A DNA stretch of 64,000 nt from Streptomyces sp. Je 1-369 (GTDB taxonomy: Bacteria; Actinomycetota; Actinomycetes; Streptomycetales; Streptomycetaceae): NCBI RefSeq assembly GCF_026810505.1, contig NZ_CP101750.1, positions 401,448 to 465,447 on the forward strand. Direction: 5' to 3'. The stretch's first letter is position 1. Each line of letters opens with the position of its first letter. The notes beneath the pieces were generated by a model. It made no database searches. It saw only the letters and a list, made by a program, of their open reading frames with translations, and had not been told where the DNA came from. A program made the position numbers and the translations under genes. Shown here one piece after another: positions 41,886-50,295 of this stretch.

Positions 41886-42125
41886 ATGTCCGCAACGAAG
41901 AAGACGCTGAGCGTGGTCCTGGGCACCGGCGCCCTGGTGATGGGCGCTGCGGGTCTGGCTTCGGCCGACGCCGGCGCGCAGGGCGCGGCCCAGAACTCGC
42001 CGGGCGTCATCTCGGGCAACACCATCCAGGCCCCGATCCACATCCCGGTCAACGCGTGTGGCAACACCATCAACGTCGTCGGCCTGCTGAACCCGGCCTT
42101 CGGCAACACCTGCGTCAACGACTGA
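41886..42125 (+). CDS. Short chaplin (single chaplin domain)
   Basis: A 79-residue precursor: signal peptide to about ASA (residue 27), then one chaplin domain with SPGVISGNTIQAPIHIPVNACGNTINVVGLLNPAFGNTCVND split over both conserved Cys (disulfide in ChpF/G/H types; absent in ChpE). Chaplins assemble into amyloid fibrils on the surface of aerial hyphae and lower surface tension. AAGGAG precedes ATG 41886 and a factor-independent terminator follows at 42184. Expression of chaplins normally depends on the bld/sig cascade; I see no clear promoter motif. Confidence 0.95.
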   Translation: MSATKKTLSVVLGTGALVMGAAGLASADAGAQGAAQNSPGVISGNTIQAPIHIPVNACGNTINVVGLLNPAFGNTCVND

Positions 42126-42183
42126 CCTGACACCCCGCGCCGCGGAGACCGTGCGTCGGCCTCCCGCGGTGGGCAGGAGCAAG

Positions 42184-42218
42184 CGCGCCGCCGACCTTCC
42201 CTTTCGGCGGCGCGTTTT
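42184..42218 (+). terminator. Factor-independent terminator of the chaplin gene
   Basis: Ten-base-pair stem CGCGCCGCCG (42184-42193) / CGGCGGCGCG (42205-42214) followed by TTTT, 59 nt after the chaplin stop. A clear hairpin plus U-run for the plus strand. Confidence 0.8.
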
Positions 42219-42257
42219 CGTGCGTCGTGGGGGGGGCGCACCCGGCGGTGAGCGGGA

Positions 42258-42596
42258 CTACCAGTTGTCCGGCCGCACCTCGTAGGTGAGGGTGTAGTGG
42301 GCGCCGTCACCGCGGAACACGGCGACCTGCTCGCCGCGGCCCGAGACGGCGGAGCTGATGTGGAAGTCGCCCAGGTGGTCGTTGGGGTCGAGGGTGTCCT
42401 CCTCCCACACGGAGACGACGTCCGCCGCGCTGTTGGACAGGGTGAACGGCCCGTTGTTGACGTTGATGACGTCACCCTTGTTGATGTCCCCGCGCCCCCA
42501 GACGCGGCCGCCGCGGAAGTCCACCCACGTTTCGTCCTCGCTGCCGTCCTCGGTCTCGATGCACCGCAGCTGGTAGAACTTGACCTGGTATCCCAT
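42258..42596 (-). CDS. Small soluble protein, C2-like beta fold suspected
   Basis: A 112-residue protein starting ATG 42596 with GGAGAAGG upstream. It begins MGYQVKFYQLRCIETEDGSEDE and is acidic and beta-rich. DPNDHLGDFHISS resembles the loop of C2-like calcium-binding folds (D-x-x-D-x-x-G). No signal peptide or enzyme motif. It is divergent from the gene at 42753. Function not known. Confidence 0.7.
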   Translation of the reverse strand: MGYQVKFYQLRCIETEDGSEDETWVDFRGGRVWGRGDINKGDVINVNNGPFTLSNSAADVVSVWEEDTLDPNDHLGDFHISSAVSGRGEQVAVFRGDGAHYTLTYEVRPDNW

Positions 42597-42752
42597 GTCC
42601 TTCTCCCTGATCCTTCTCCTCGTCGGACGGGTTTCCGACACCCACGAGAATGCGCGCATCAGGACTACCATCGCGTCCACTCTGGAGTGGATTACCGGTG
42701 TACGACCCTGGGTGTACGTTTCTGCGTGGAGACGAGCACGTTTGATGGACCC

Positions 42753-43358
42753 ATGAGCGACTCGAGCGACCCCATGGATACGTCAACCGCGCTGGTCAAA
42801 GCCGCGGACGTCGTCCTCGAACCCATCGGCGCCCGAGCGCTCCTCGTGGACCGGGACGTGCTCCTCGTCCCCGATCCGCCGCCGCTCCTCGTCGAGCCGC
42901 CGGGGGCACTGGTCGCGGTGATCTCGCCGGTGCCCGAAGGAAGTGGCCCCGTGGAGCGGATCGGGGTGGCCGACATCGAGCACCTCATCCAGGGCGAGGG
43001 CCAGGACCAGGACCGGGACGAGGGCCTCGACCTGGGGCAGGGCCAGGACGAACCCCCGTCGGGCGTGCTGGCCAGCGTCGTCCGGCTCTCCGGCCCCTCG
43101 CGCTATGTGGTCAGTGCCGAGCCCGCCACCCAGCAACGGCTGGCCGAGGCGCTGCGCACCGAGGACGGCGACCTGTGGGCGGCGATGCGCGAGCTCGGCT
43201 ACGACTCGCCGGTGCCCACCCGCCCCAGGAAGGCGAGCCTGACGGCACTGAGCGAGGACCGGCTCGACGCGCTCGCGGCCGGACCCTGCCGCGTCATCCG
43301 CACCTGCCTGCCCCACCCGCCGCACCCCGACACGCCGCACCCGCCGACCGGACCGTGA
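42753..43358 (+). CDS. Uncharacterised protein co-operonic with a two-component system
   Basis: A 201-residue acidic protein. LVDRDVLLVPDPPPLLVEPPGALVAV and SGVLASVVRLSGPSRYVVSAEP look like short beta strands; the middle is Gln/Asp-rich (GEGQDQDRDEGLDLGQGQDE) and the end is Pro-His rich. No family recognised. Its TGA overlaps the ATG of the histidine kinase (TGATG), so it is translated together with the kinase and may be an accessory or sensing partner. Confidence 0.65.
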   Translation: MSDSSDPMDTSTALVKAADVVLEPIGARALLVDRDVLLVPDPPPLLVEPPGALVAVISPVPEGSGPVERIGVADIEHLIQGEGQDQDRDEGLDLGQGQDEPPSGVLASVVRLSGPSRYVVSAEPATQQRLAEALRTEDGDLWAAMRELGYDSPVPTRPRKASLTALSEDRLDALAAGPCRVIRTCLPHPPHPDTPHPPTGP

Positions 43359-44581
43359 TGACCGGCCCCGGAACCGTCCTCGGCAGGCTGTACCGGGCAG
43401 CGCCCGTCGTACAGGACGCGGTGCTGGCCGCGGCCCTCCTGCTGCCCGACCTGTTTCTCTTCTCGGACTTCGCACTCCCCCACGTCGGAGTGGCCGACCG
43501 GCTGCTCACGGTCGGGTACGCGGTCCTCGGCTACGCGGCACTCGCGGTACGGCGGCGAGCACCCGGCGCGGTGTTCTGCTGCGTGTGGGCGCACGCACTC
43601 GGCGGTGAACTCCTCACCGCCGCAGGGACGTTCGACTACAGCCCGACCCTGGCCCTGCTCGCCGCGCTCTACACCGTCGCGGCGCTGCGAAACGCCCGGC
43701 CTGCCGTGCTGGCGCTGGTCTCCGTGGCGGTGCCGGTCGCGCTCTCGGTGCGGGCGGCGCTCGCCGACGTACCCGATGCGGAGCAGCTCACGTCCCTGCT
43801 CGGGGTCGCCTGCTTCTACGGGCTGCTCAATCTGGAGGTGTGGGCGGTCGGCCGTTGGGTGCGTGCGGGGCGCGCCGCGGCGGTCCGGGACCGACTCGCG
43901 GTGGCCCGCGCGGAGGAGGCGGTGCTGTCCGAACGGGCGCGTACGGCACGGGAGTTGCACGACGTCGTCGCCAACGCGGTCACCGTCATGGTGCTGCAGG
44001 CGGGCGGGGCCCGCCATGTGCTGCGGACCGACCCGGACCGGGTCGAGAACGCGCTCGACCAGATCGAGTCGAGCGGCAAGACCGCCGTCGCCGAGCTGCG
44101 GCACATGCTGCTGGTGCTGCGCACCGAAGGCGAGCGGGCCGCCGCCGAGGGGCCGGGCTTCGGCCTCGCCGACCTGGACCCGCTCCTGAACGGGGTGCGC
44201 CAGGCAGGTCTGATCGCGCACTTGCGCGTCACCGGCGTCCCCGCCCCGCTCACCAGGAACGTCGACCTGACCGCGTACCGGCTGGTGCAGGAGGCCCTGA
44301 CCAACGCGGCCAAGCACGCGGGCCCCGGCGCGGTCACGGTCGTACGCCTCGACTGGCACGGAGCGGACGGTCGGCTCGCGATCGCGGTCGAGGACGACGG
44401 GCGGGGCTTCCCGTCGGCCACCCGCTCCGACCTGTCCACCGGTCACGGCCTGCTGGGGCTGCGCGAGCGGGTGGCGGTGTGCGGCGGCACGTTCGAAGCA
44501 GGTCCGGTCGGGGACGACGGCTTCCGTGTCGCCGCGGAGCTGCCGACGGCGAAACTCTCCCCGCAGGAGGTCGGAGCGTGA
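43358..44581 (+). CDS. Sensor histidine kinase (NarL-type, HisKA_3)
   Basis: A 407-residue membrane kinase. Four to five N-terminal helices (about 15-165) replace an extracellular sensor domain, pointing to membrane-embedded sensing. The phosphoacceptor box is ERARTARELHDVVANAVTVMVLQAGG (HisKA_3), and the ATPase has LVQEALTNAAKHAG (N box), VEDDGRGF (G1) and GHGLLGLRERV (G2). Together with the downstream LuxR-type response regulator (GTGA overlap) it forms a complete two-component pair. The stimulus cannot be inferred. Confidence 0.95.
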   Translation: MTGPGTVLGRLYRAAPVVQDAVLAAALLLPDLFLFSDFALPHVGVADRLLTVGYAVLGYAALAVRRRAPGAVFCCVWAHALGGELLTAAGTFDYSPTLALLAALYTVAALRNARPAVLALVSVAVPVALSVRAALADVPDAEQLTSLLGVACFYGLLNLEVWAVGRWVRAGRAAAVRDRLAVARAEEAVLSERARTARELHDVVANAVTVMVLQAGGARHVLRTDPDRVENALDQIESSGKTAVAELRHMLLVLRTEGERAAAEGPGFGLADLDPLLNGVRQAGLIAHLRVTGVPAPLTRNVDLTAYRLVQEALTNAAKHAGPGAVTVVRLDWHGADGRLAIAVEDDGRGFPSATRSDLSTGHGLLGLRERVAVCGGTFEAGPVGDDGFRVAAELPTAKLSPQEVGA

Positions 44582-45255
44582 TCCGGGTACTGATCGCCGA
44601 CGATCAGGCGATGGTGCGTTCCGCGCTCGCCATGCTGCTCACCGGCGAGGACGGCATCGAGGTGGTCGGCGAGGCCGCTGACGGCGCGGAGGCGGTGGCG
44701 CGCGTCGCCGAGCTGCGTCCCACGGTCGTCGTGATGGACGTACGGATGCCCGGTACGGACGGTGTCGAGGCGACCCGGCAGATCACCTCCGACGCCTTTC
44801 CCGGCGAGGCCCGGGTGCTGGTCCTGACGACGTACAACGTCAGTGAAGCCGTCTATCAGGCGTTGCGCGCCGGGGCCTCCGGTTTTCTGCTCAAGGACGC
44901 GGCGCCCGGCGAGCTCGTGAGCGCGGTCCGTGCGCTCGCCGAGGGGGACGGCTGGCTGGACCCGGCGGTGGTCGCCGACATGCTGGCCGAGTTCGCCGCC
45001 CGGCCGGAGAGGATCAGACCGGCTCCCGCGGAGCTGGCGGCGCTCACCGGCCGGGAGCGCGAGGTCCTCGTCCTGGTGGCGCACGGCTTCTCCAACGCGG
45101 AGATCGCGGCCCACCTGTTCATCGGCGAGGCGACGGTCAAGACCCACATCGGGCGGATCCTCCTGAAGCTCGGCATGCGGGACAGGGCTCAGGTGGTCGC
45201 CGCGGCCTACCAGTGCGGGCTGGTCACACCCGGCTCGTCCCCGCCGCTGCCCTGA
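44578..45255 (+). CDS. NarL/FixJ family response regulator
   Basis: A 225-residue regulator with a complete receiver: acidic pair in VLIADDQAMVR, phospho-Asp in VVMDVRMPGTDG, Thr in VLVLTTYN and Lys in FLLKDAAP. The LuxR HTH (LTGREREVLVLVAHGFSNAEIAAHLFIGEATVKTHIGRILLKLGMRDRAQ) occupies the last 65 residues. GTG 44578 overlaps the kinase stop. In contrast to the regulator at 58096, all phosphorylation residues are present. Confidence 0.95.
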   Translation: MIRVLIADDQAMVRSALAMLLTGEDGIEVVGEAADGAEAVARVAELRPTVVVMDVRMPGTDGVEATRQITSDAFPGEARVLVLTTYNVSEAVYQALRAGASGFLLKDAAPGELVSAVRALAEGDGWLDPAVVADMLAEFAARPERIRPAPAELAALTGREREVLVLVAHGFSNAEIAAHLFIGEATVKTHIGRILLKLGMRDRAQVVAAAYQCGLVTPGSSPPLP

Positions 45256-45275
45256 CCCGCCGATTCCCACGCGGA

Positions 45276-46016
45276 TCAGCTCTGCGCGGTCGGCCGTACG
45301 ACGATCTCGTTGACGTCGACGTCGGCGGGCTGCTCGACGGCGAACGCGATGGCCCGCGCGATCGCGACCGGCGGGATCGCGAGCTCGTCGCGCATCCGCG
45401 CGATGTCCGCACGGACCCGCTCGTTGCTCGACGCGTCGGCGAATCCGGTGGCCGTCACCCCGGGCGAGACGGTGGTCACGCGCAGCGCGGGCCCGGCCTC
45501 CTGACGGAGCCCCTCGCAGATGGCGCGGACGGCGACCTTCGTCCCCGCGTACACGGCCATCGACGGTACGACGCGGTACGCCGCCGTCGACGCGGTCGTG
45601 ACGAACTGGCCGCCTCCCTGGGCGCGGAAGACCGGCAGCGCCGCGCCGATGCCGTGCAGCAGCCCCTTGATGTTGACGTCGACCATGTGGTCCCACTCGT
45701 CGGTGCGGAGATCGTCCAGCGGCGAGACGGTGCCGACGCCCGCGTTGCTCACCAGTACGTCGAGGCGACCGAACCGCTCCTGCGCGAGCGCGACCAGGGC
45801 GTGCAGGTCGTCGCCGCGGGTCACGTCCGTGCGCAGGCAGACGGCTTCCCCGCCCGCTTCCGTGATCCGCCCGGCCAGCTCCTCCAGCCGTTCGGTGCGG
45901 CGTGCGCCCAGGACGAGACGTGCCCCGCGCTCCGCCAGGAGCAGCGCGGTCGCCTCGCCGATGCCGCTGCTCGCCCCGGTGATGGCCACGACCTTGCCGT
46001 TGATGCTGCCTGTCAT
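45276..46016 (-). CDS. SDR family NAD(P)-dependent oxidoreductase
   Basis: A 246-residue short-chain dehydrogenase. Cofactor motif TGASSGIGE near the N-terminus, basic GARRTERLEEL favouring NADP(H), NAGVG structural motif, and catalytic Ser-Tyr-Lys in TTASTAAYRVVPSMAVYAGTK. It reduces a carbonyl or oxidises an alcohol of unknown identity. ATG 46016 with GGAG 9 nt upstream was chosen; starts at 46034 and 46064 are possible. It is divergent from the MmyB-like regulator, its likely repressor or activator. Confidence 0.92.
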   Translation of the reverse strand: MTGSINGKVVAITGASSGIGEATALLLAERGARLVLGARRTERLEELAGRITEAGGEAVCLRTDVTRGDDLHALVALAQERFGRLDVLVSNAGVGTVSPLDDLRTDEWDHMVDVNIKGLLHGIGAALPVFRAQGGGQFVTTASTAAYRVVPSMAVYAGTKVAVRAICEGLRQEAGPALRVTTVSPGVTATGFADASSNERVRADIARMRDELAIPPVAIARAIAFAVEQPADVDVNEIVVRPTAQS

Positions 46017-46082
46017 GCGCTGGACTCCGCTCATGTGGTGCCGTTCTTCGTTCGGTTCACCCACACTCTGCGGGGCCCTTAA

Positions 46083-46095
46083 TCTGGTATCCAGA
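46083..46095. promoter_or_regulatory. Candidate operator: palindrome TCTGGTATCCAGA
   Basis: TCTGG-TAT-CCAGA is a near-perfect palindrome in the 111-bp divergent gap between the SDR and MmyB-like genes. A related half, ATCCTGGAATC, follows at about 46104. It is probably the binding site of the XRE/MmyB regulator. Confidence 0.45.
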
Positions 46096-46127
46096 ACGGA
46101 CTTATCCTGGAATCAAAGGTGGTACCC

Positions 46128-46958
46128 ATGGGCGAGACGCAGGACCGACGCACGGAGCTCGCCGCGTTCCTGCGCAGCCGCAGGGAGCGCGTCACGCCTC
46201 GTGAGGTGGGCCTGCCGTCGACGCGGCGGCGCCGCACGCCCGGGCTCCGGCGGGAGGAGCTGGCCCTGCTCGCCGGGATGAGCGCCACCTGGTACACGTA
46301 TCTCGAGCAGGGCCGGGACATCCGGGTCTCGGACCAGGTACTCGGCGCGATCGCCGACGCCCTGCGCCTCGCCCCGCACGAACACGACCACTTGTTCCGG
46401 CTGGCCGGACGCGCTCCCACAACCGTGCCGTCGGAGCCGGAATCACTGGCTGCCGAGGTCGCGGCCGTCCCTCTGCTGCTCCAGCCGCACCCGGCGTACC
46501 TCATCGACGGCACGTACGACGTACTCAGCCACAACCCGGCGGCCGAGGAGCTGTTCCCGCACCTGCGCACGGGCGCGGACCGGCCGGCCAACCTCGCGCG
46601 CTGGGTCTTCCTGGAACCCGCGGCCCGCGAAGTCCTGGTCGACTGGGAACCCGAGGCCCAGGGCCTGCTCGCCCGGCTCCGCACCCTCACCGGCGCCCAC
46701 CCGGGCGACCCCCGGTACACGCGGCTCATCGAGGAACTGCACACCGGCAGCCCCGAAGTGCGGGCGTGGTGGCCGCGGTTCGACGTCGAGCAACGCCGCG
46801 GCGGCCACAAGCGACTGCGGCCGCCGGGGCGCGACGTCATCACGTACGCGTACACGGCGTTCCACGTGGCCGGACGCCCCGACCAGACGCTGGTGATCTA
46901 CGCCGAGTCGAACGACCGCACGCGGGTCACCGACCCCACCGCCCCGAGGAAGGCGTAA
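46128..46958 (+). CDS. XRE/MmyB-like helix-turn-helix regulator
   Basis: A 276-residue regulator. The HTH (LAAFLRSRRERVTPREVGLPSTRRRRTPGLRREELALLAGMSATWYTYLEQGRD) carries the RTPGLRREE hallmark of the MmyB group; residues about 110-265 form the MmyB-like PAS-type ligand domain (YLIDGTYDVLSHNPAAEELFP). Such regulators often control a divergent SDR, exactly as here, in response to a small lipid or flavonoid-like ligand. ATG 46128 has AAAGGTGG upstream. Confidence 0.92.
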   Translation: MGETQDRRTELAAFLRSRRERVTPREVGLPSTRRRRTPGLRREELALLAGMSATWYTYLEQGRDIRVSDQVLGAIADALRLAPHEHDHLFRLAGRAPTTVPSEPESLAAEVAAVPLLLQPHPAYLIDGTYDVLSHNPAAEELFPHLRTGADRPANLARWVFLEPAAREVLVDWEPEAQGLLARLRTLTGAHPGDPRYTRLIEELHTGSPEVRAWWPRFDVEQRRGGHKRLRPPGRDVITYAYTAFHVAGRPDQTLVIYAESNDRTRVTDPTAPRKA

Positions 46959-47003
46959 CCGGGGACCACGCGCCCATCCACTGCTCGGCCCTGTTCTCCG
47001 TCG

Positions 47004-48044
47004 TCACAGGCAGGCGATCAGTTCCTCCCTGCCGGTCACGCCGGTCTTGCGGTAGACCGCCTTGAAGTGGTCGTTCACGGTGTGCGGTGACAGGTCGAGG
47101 CGGCGTGCGATCTGTTTGGCGGCGAGTCCTCGAAGCGCCTGCTCGACGACCATCCGTTCCCTGGGCGAGATGCCGTACCACTGGGCGAGCGCGGGCAGCA
47201 GTTCCGCGGCCGGGGCGGGCTGGAGGGTGACCACGACGTCGCCCGTCATCGCGCCGTCGAGCGGGTGCGCCTGGAGCGAGAACCAGCCCAGAGGCGTGGG
47301 GGCTCGTGTGATCGCGGGCATGCCCGTGCGCCGGGCGGTGTAGGTGATGTGCCAGATGAAGCTGAACAGCTCCTGGTCACTGGCCGGGTAGACGCCGGGC
47401 AGGATCCCGCGCAGCGCGTCGCGTCCTGTCGGCGTCGCCCCGGCGATCTCGTCGTTCTTGCCGATGACGACGATGGCCGGCGGCAGATGGACTTCCCGGG
47501 GTCGCAGCGGTTTGTCCGTCACGTACCGCGTCACGGCCGAGGCGAGCGGCTCCGCCAGTTCCGCGGCGCGTACGGTCTCCGACGGTGAGAAGGGTCTGGC
47601 GCCCCGCTCCCGCAGCAGCACCAACGCGCCCCGGGCGACGCCGCGTCGGGACAGGGCGATGCACAGCTCGCTGCCGTAGTCGTCGGCCGCCATGATGCCG
47701 TGCAGTCGACGCGTGTCGGGGCACGGATCCTGCGCTCCCGCGCCGAGCACGACGGCCGGGCAGGGGCCGTGGAGGAGATCGGCGACGGGCCTGCGGGTCC
47801 GGCCGAGGGCGTTCGCCCGGTCCATCCGGCGCCGTGCGCGGCTGCTGTAGCTGTTCTCGCAGGCGAGAAAGCAGCGCGCGCCCGTGACGGGGTCGAACCC
47901 GGAGAGCAGGTATCCGTCGTGCGGCAGGACCCTGCCGAGGTGCTGTGACAGTACGCTGCCCAGCTCCGCCACGGTCCGCGCTCGCGCCGCCGCCTCCGGC
48001 ACGGCGCGGCTCACCGCGTCCACGGAACCCGCCCCCAAGACCAT
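47004..48044 (-). CDS. LuxR family regulator with GAF-like sensor region
   Basis: A 346-residue protein. The first about 270 residues look like a GAF/PAS-type sensor (VLSQHLGRVLPHDGYLLSGFDPVTGARCF, RGVARGALVLLRERGARPFSPSE). The C-terminal LuxR HTH is GISPRERMVVEQALRGLAAKQIARRLDLSPHTVNDHFKAVYRKTGVTGREEL. No receiver and no ATPase. Ligand and targets are unknown; it stands alone. ATG 48044 was chosen over 48074. Confidence 0.88.
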   Translation of the reverse strand: MVLGAGSVDAVSRAVPEAAARARTVAELGSVLSQHLGRVLPHDGYLLSGFDPVTGARCFLACENSYSSRARRRMDRANALGRTRRPVADLLHGPCPAVVLGAGAQDPCPDTRRLHGIMAADDYGSELCIALSRRGVARGALVLLRERGARPFSPSETVRAAELAEPLASAVTRYVTDKPLRPREVHLPPAIVVIGKNDEIAGATPTGRDALRGILPGVYPASDQELFSFIWHITYTARRTGMPAITRAPTPLGWFSLQAHPLDGAMTGDVVVTLQPAPAAELLPALAQWYGISPRERMVVEQALRGLAAKQIARRLDLSPHTVNDHFKAVYRKTGVTGREELIACL

Positions 48045-48140
48045 GGGTCGAGCGTGGCAGCTGCGCCCGTGCAACTGCCACGGTTTTTCCGTGCCTTGAC
48101 GTTACGTCCGGTAGTGCGCGAACAGCGGGCCCGCCGGTCC

Positions 48141-48641
48141 CTAGGCGGTCGGGACGGCCGCGGCCTCCAGGGATTCGGCGGCCTCGGCCGCCGTGTAGCT
48201 GGAGGCGAAAGTGAACGCCCGCGGAGAAGGACCGTTCGCCTGCAAGTGCGCCAGCCGCTCCAGCCCCTCGTCCACCGTAGGGACGTGTCCGGCGGGCACC
48301 CACCACAGCACCAGGTCCGACTCGACGTGCCGGTCGAACCATTCGCGTCGCCGCCGCATCACCTCCAAGTGCCCGCTGCGGTACGTGAATTCCCACAGGG
48401 CCTCAGGGGTCTCCCAGACCGACATGGTGACGATGACGTCCTCGCCCGCCGGACGCAGCGCGGTGGCGTCGGGCGCCCCCTCCTCGACGAGCCGCCACAC
48501 GAATCCGGGCGCGCCGTCGGCGGCGGCGTTGACGGGGTTGAGCTGCTCGACGAACGACGCCGTGCGCGGGTCGTCCAGGGGGTGCAGGAGCTTGGCGAGG
48601 TTGAGCTCGGCGAGGTGGGCGGCAGGCGTGGCTGAGGTCAT
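48141..48641 (-). CDS. DUF3291 domain protein (dimeric alpha/beta barrel, monooxygenase-like)
   Basis: A 166-residue protein matching DUF3291: LAELNLAKLLHPLDDPRTASFVEQLNPVNAAADGAPGFVWRL, then VTMSVWETPEALWEFTYRSGHLEVMRRRREWF and a VLWWVPAGHVPTVDEGLERL block. Structural relatives are ABM-type ferredoxin-like barrels that may bind heme or small organics. It lies 32 nt downstream of the cysteine-containing wHTH regulator on the same strand, probably as one operon. Confidence 0.85.
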   Translation of the reverse strand: MTSATPAAHLAELNLAKLLHPLDDPRTASFVEQLNPVNAAADGAPGFVWRLVEEGAPDATALRPAGEDVIVTMSVWETPEALWEFTYRSGHLEVMRRRREWFDRHVESDLVLWWVPAGHVPTVDEGLERLAHLQANGPSPRAFTFASSYTAAEAAESLEAAAVPTA

Positions 48642-48673
48642 GCCCTCATCCCAGCACGAGCCGCTTTTCTATG

Positions 48674-49360
48674 TCAATCAATATTGTTTTTAGAAGGTTC
48701 GAGGATCACGCAGCACTCCCCGGGCCGGGCGTCCATCCGCGCGCGCACGGCCCCGTCCGCGCCGATCAGCCCTTCGAGCAGCGCGAGATTCATGCCGCAG
48801 ACCAACGGCGGGAAGCGCTCGGCGACAGCGTGGAAGGGGCAGTTGCGCATGCGGACGACGCGGGCCGCCGCCCCGCCGCCCGCCTCGTCCTCCGAACCTT
48901 CGATGTGCGGCTCGTAGCCGCGCGCGGCCAGCAGCTCCATGGCCGCGTCGAGGTCGTCGCAGGGCTCGGCCGAGCCGCGCAGGGCCTCGCCCCGACGGCG
49001 GGCCGCCGCGCAGAGCCCGGCGTCCAGACCGGCCTCTTCGGCGGCCTCGGCGAGCAGTTCGGCGGCGGTGCGGTAGTCGCGGGCGGGCAGCGAGACGGAC
49101 CGTTCGGCCCGCGACCGCGTGTAGACCTTGGCGGGGCGGCCCGCCCCCGGCCCCGAACGGCCCGTCAGGCGGCGGCTGCCGCTCTCCAGGAGCCCAGCAG
49201 CGGCCAGCTTGTCCAGGTGGTGCGCCGCGAGCGTGCGGGCCACTCCGGTCGCCTCCGCGGCCTCGTTGCGCCCGACCTCACGGCCTTGCCCCGCCACGTA
49301 CTCGTACAGGCGACGCCGCACCGGATCCTGCAGCGCCGCGATCGCGTCGATGTCCTCCAC
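48674..49360 (-). CDS. ArsR-like winged-helix regulator with cysteine cluster (SufR-like)
   Basis: A 228-residue regulator. Residues 1-75 form an ArsR/SufR-type winged helix (ALQDPVRRRLYEYVAGQGREVGRNEAAEATGVARTLAAHHLDKLAAAGLLE). The C-terminal part ends with MRNCPFHAVAERFPPLVCGMNLALLEGLIG and GECCVIL, spacing Cys/His as in SufR-family iron-sulfur sensors (CPxH, C, CC). It therefore may bind a metal or FeS cluster and sense redox or iron state. It heads an operon with the DUF3291 gene. GTG 49360 is the start. Confidence 0.85.
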   Translation of the reverse strand: MEDIDAIAALQDPVRRRLYEYVAGQGREVGRNEAAEATGVARTLAAHHLDKLAAAGLLESGSRRLTGRSGPGAGRPAKVYTRSRAERSVSLPARDYRTAAELLAEAAEEAGLDAGLCAAARRRGEALRGSAEPCDDLDAAMELLAARGYEPHIEGSEDEAGGGAAARVVRMRNCPFHAVAERFPPLVCGMNLALLEGLIGADGAVRARMDARPGECCVILEPSKNNID

Positions 49361-49398
49361 CTGGCCATTCTAGGAACAACACCGGTGGGAGACGTTCC

Positions 49399-50268
49399 TC
49401 AGCCGGAGGCGTGGGCCGCCGGCTCGTCCAGGAGGAACGAGGCCACGAGGGACGTGACCACCTCGGGGCGCTGCAACGGCAGCATGTGGTCGCAGTCGGG
49501 AAACGTGACGAACCTGCTGCCCTCGATCGTCGCGGCGAAGACCAATTGCCGCTCGGGCGGGTTGAGGTGATCGTGGTCGCCGCTGAAGACCAGCGTGGGA
49601 ACCCCGGACAAGCCGCCGTGCAGGGGGCGGTGCCGGGTGATCAGAGCGGTGGCCAGCAGGTCGACCTTGCGCGGCACCTGTGCCGCGTTGCGCATGAAGC
49701 GCCGCAGATACCTGCGGGTCAGTTCGCGACGGTGGACATGGTGGCTCTCGTCGAGGCACAGCAGCCCGTCGGCCATCAGGGCGGCGAAACCGTCGGCGTC
49801 GCCGGCCCTGGCGCAGCCGACGGCGGTGCGCAGGTGAGTCCCGATCTCTTCGGTGACGTCGCCGGGGACGCCGCCGAGGAGCAGCCGTGCGACGCGCTCG
49901 GGGTGGCCCTGCGTGTACTGGAGCGCGACGGCCGCGCCCAGCGAGTAGCCGTACAGGTTGACGCGGGCGGCGCCGAGGTCCTCGACGATGCTCGCGAGTC
50001 CTTCGCAGAGGAGGTCGAGGCCGTCCCCGCCCTGGAACGCGGCGGGGTCGAGGCCCGGCAGGTCCACGGTGACCAGGCTCGCCCTCGGCAGGACGACCCC
50101 CTCCAGATACGCCCAGTCGTACAGGCCCTCCAGCACTCCGCCCAGCGCGATGACGGGCTCGGCGGACGGCTCGCCGAGCATCTCCGTGGCGGGGTCCGAC
50201 TGCCGCAGCACACGGTAGGTGTACGGCACCCCGTGGGCAGTCACTGTGCGGACGTATTCCTCGATCAT
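49399..50268 (-). CDS. Alpha/beta hydrolase (thioesterase-like) of the ACP-KS operon
   Basis: A 289-residue hydrolase with nucleophile elbow GYSLGAAVAL, Asp in FSGDHDHLNP and His in PDCDHMLPLQRPE. Family members cleave esters, thioesters or C-C bonds. It follows the ketosynthase by 27 nt, so it may release or proof-read the acyl chain held on the ACP. No signal peptide is present, consistent with an intracellular biosynthetic role. Oxyanion and lid regions give no hint of substrate. Confidence 0.85.
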   Translation of the reverse strand: MIEEYVRTVTAHGVPYTYRVLRQSDPATEMLGEPSAEPVIALGGVLEGLYDWAYLEGVVLPRASLVTVDLPGLDPAAFQGGDGLDLLCEGLASIVEDLGAARVNLYGYSLGAAVALQYTQGHPERVARLLLGGVPGDVTEEIGTHLRTAVGCARAGDADGFAALMADGLLCLDESHHVHRRELTRRYLRRFMRNAAQVPRKVDLLATALITRHRPLHGGLSGVPTLVFSGDHDHLNPPERQLVFAATIEGSRFVTFPDCDHMLPLQRPEVVTSLVASFLLDEPAAHASG

Positions 50269-50295
50269 GCTTCTTTCCGGTTCAGTCTCGGGCGA

